Below, in pieces: positions 5,379 to 5,510 of a DNA stretch of 5,510 nt. A program made the position numbers and the translations under genes. Every line of letters starts with the position of its first letter. Within the stretch, counting starts at the first letter, position 1. The notes under the pieces are model-generated. The model did not search any database, had not been told where the DNA came from, and saw nothing but the letters and a program-made list of their open reading frames with translations. The stretch is from CAYUTA01 sp964447605 (lineage in GTDB: Bacteria; Bacillota; Clostridia; Christensenellales; CAG-138): the NCBI GenBank assembly GCA_964447605.1, contig CAYUTA010000101.1:1-5510 (forward strand), read 5' to 3'.

Positions 5379-5455
5379 GGGGATGTAGCCCAGCTGGTTA
5401 GAGCGCTTCGCTCACATCGAAGAGGTCGGGGGTTCGAGCCCCTCCATCCCCACCA
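5379..5455 (+). tRNA. tRNA-Val (anticodon CAC), CCA encoded
   Basis: A full cloverleaf can be folded. The acceptor stem pairs GGGGATG (5379-5385) with CATCCCC (5445-5451), followed by discriminator A5452 and encoded CCA (5453-5455). The anticodon stem CTTCG/CGAAG (5406-5410 with 5418-5422) is perfect, and its loop CTCACAT (5411-5417) places anticodon CAC at 5413-5415, reading GUG. The T arm GGGGG/CCCTC contains one G-T pair and has loop TTCGAGC (5433-5439). The variable loop is 5 nt. The D arm has GCCC (5388-5391) opposite GAGC (5401-5404), leaving a C-A mismatch at positions 12-23. It has its own promoter and a terminator just downstream. The CAC isoacceptor suits a GC-rich genome that uses GTG often. 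Confidence 0.96.
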
Positions 5456-5456
5456 C

Positions 5457-5492
5457 GTCGCCGCGGACTGCGCTTGTTCGCGGCGATTTCTT
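5457..5492 (+). terminator. Intrinsic terminator of the tRNA-Val gene
   Basis: TCGCCGCG (5458-5465) pairs perfectly with CGCGGCGA (5479-5486), with a G-T pair at the base (5457-5487) and a 13-nt loop. TTTCTT (5487-5492) follows. It starts 2 nt after the encoded CCA, so the primary transcript has a short, structured 3' trailer. Confidence 0.8.
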
Positions 5493-5502
5493 AATAGAAA
5501 TC
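5485..5502. repeat. AT-rich inverted repeat overlapping the tRNA terminator
   Basis: GATTTCT (5485-5491) and AGAAATC (5496-5502) form a perfect 7-bp inverted repeat around TAAT. It shares bases 5485-5486 and the T tract with the terminator hairpin, so the two folds partly exclude each other. What follows is outside the window. Confidence 0.55.
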
Positions 5503-5510
5503 CCCTCTCG

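Noticed and set aside
1..5510. CRISPR array, insertion sequence, toxin-antitoxin pair or phage-defence system
   Set aside because: No regularly spaced repeats, transposase, nuclease or paired small open frames with ribosome binding sites are visible; the real genes are a transporter operon, a permease, a kinase and a tRNA.

Overview
The window looks like ordinary chromosome from a GC-rich, Gram-positive, Clostridia-type bacterium. The reasons are strong AAGGAGG-type ribosome binding sites at 5-8 nt spacing, sigma-A promoters with a 17-nt spacer, intrinsic terminators, GC-rich genes between short AT-rich promoter islands, and a tRNA with an encoded CCA. A more exact placement (an Oscillospiraceae- or Christensenellales-like gut lineage) is only a guess. 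Every gene supported here lies on the + strand.

Region 1 (about 1-2079) is a three-gene operon. It follows a probable terminator of an upstream gene (4-44). A near-consensus promoter (TTGACA, 17 nt, CATAAT) is followed at once by a perfect 7-bp inverted repeat, TGTACTA-N6-TAGTACA, that covers the expected transcription start. The genes are a short GntR/YtrA-type repressor that starts at TTG, an ABC ATPase and a six-helix permease. They overlap by 17 and 7 nt, so translation is probably coupled. This is the YtrA-type arrangement, in which the repressor controls its own transporter operon, often in response to cell-envelope stress. The substrate cannot be read from the sequence.

Region 2 (2080-2429) is a 350-bp gap without a gene. 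Its first half is GC-rich and holds two adjacent strong hairpins. Its last 140 bp are AT-rich and hold the likely promoter and leader of the next gene.

Region 3 (2430-5253) holds a GntP-family sugar-acid permease and a MOFRL-type glycerate 2-kinase. Read together they suggest uptake of D-glycerate (or a related small hydroxy acid) and its phosphorylation to 2-phosphoglycerate, which enters lower glycolysis. A strong intrinsic terminator stands between them, and no promoter is visible in the 46 nt between it and the kinase start. How the kinase is transcribed is the main puzzle of the window.

Region 4 (5339-5510) is an independent tRNA-Val(CAC) unit with its own promoter and terminator. I found no CRISPR array, insertion sequence, phage gene or clearly new multi-gene system. 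The points worth a second look are regulatory.
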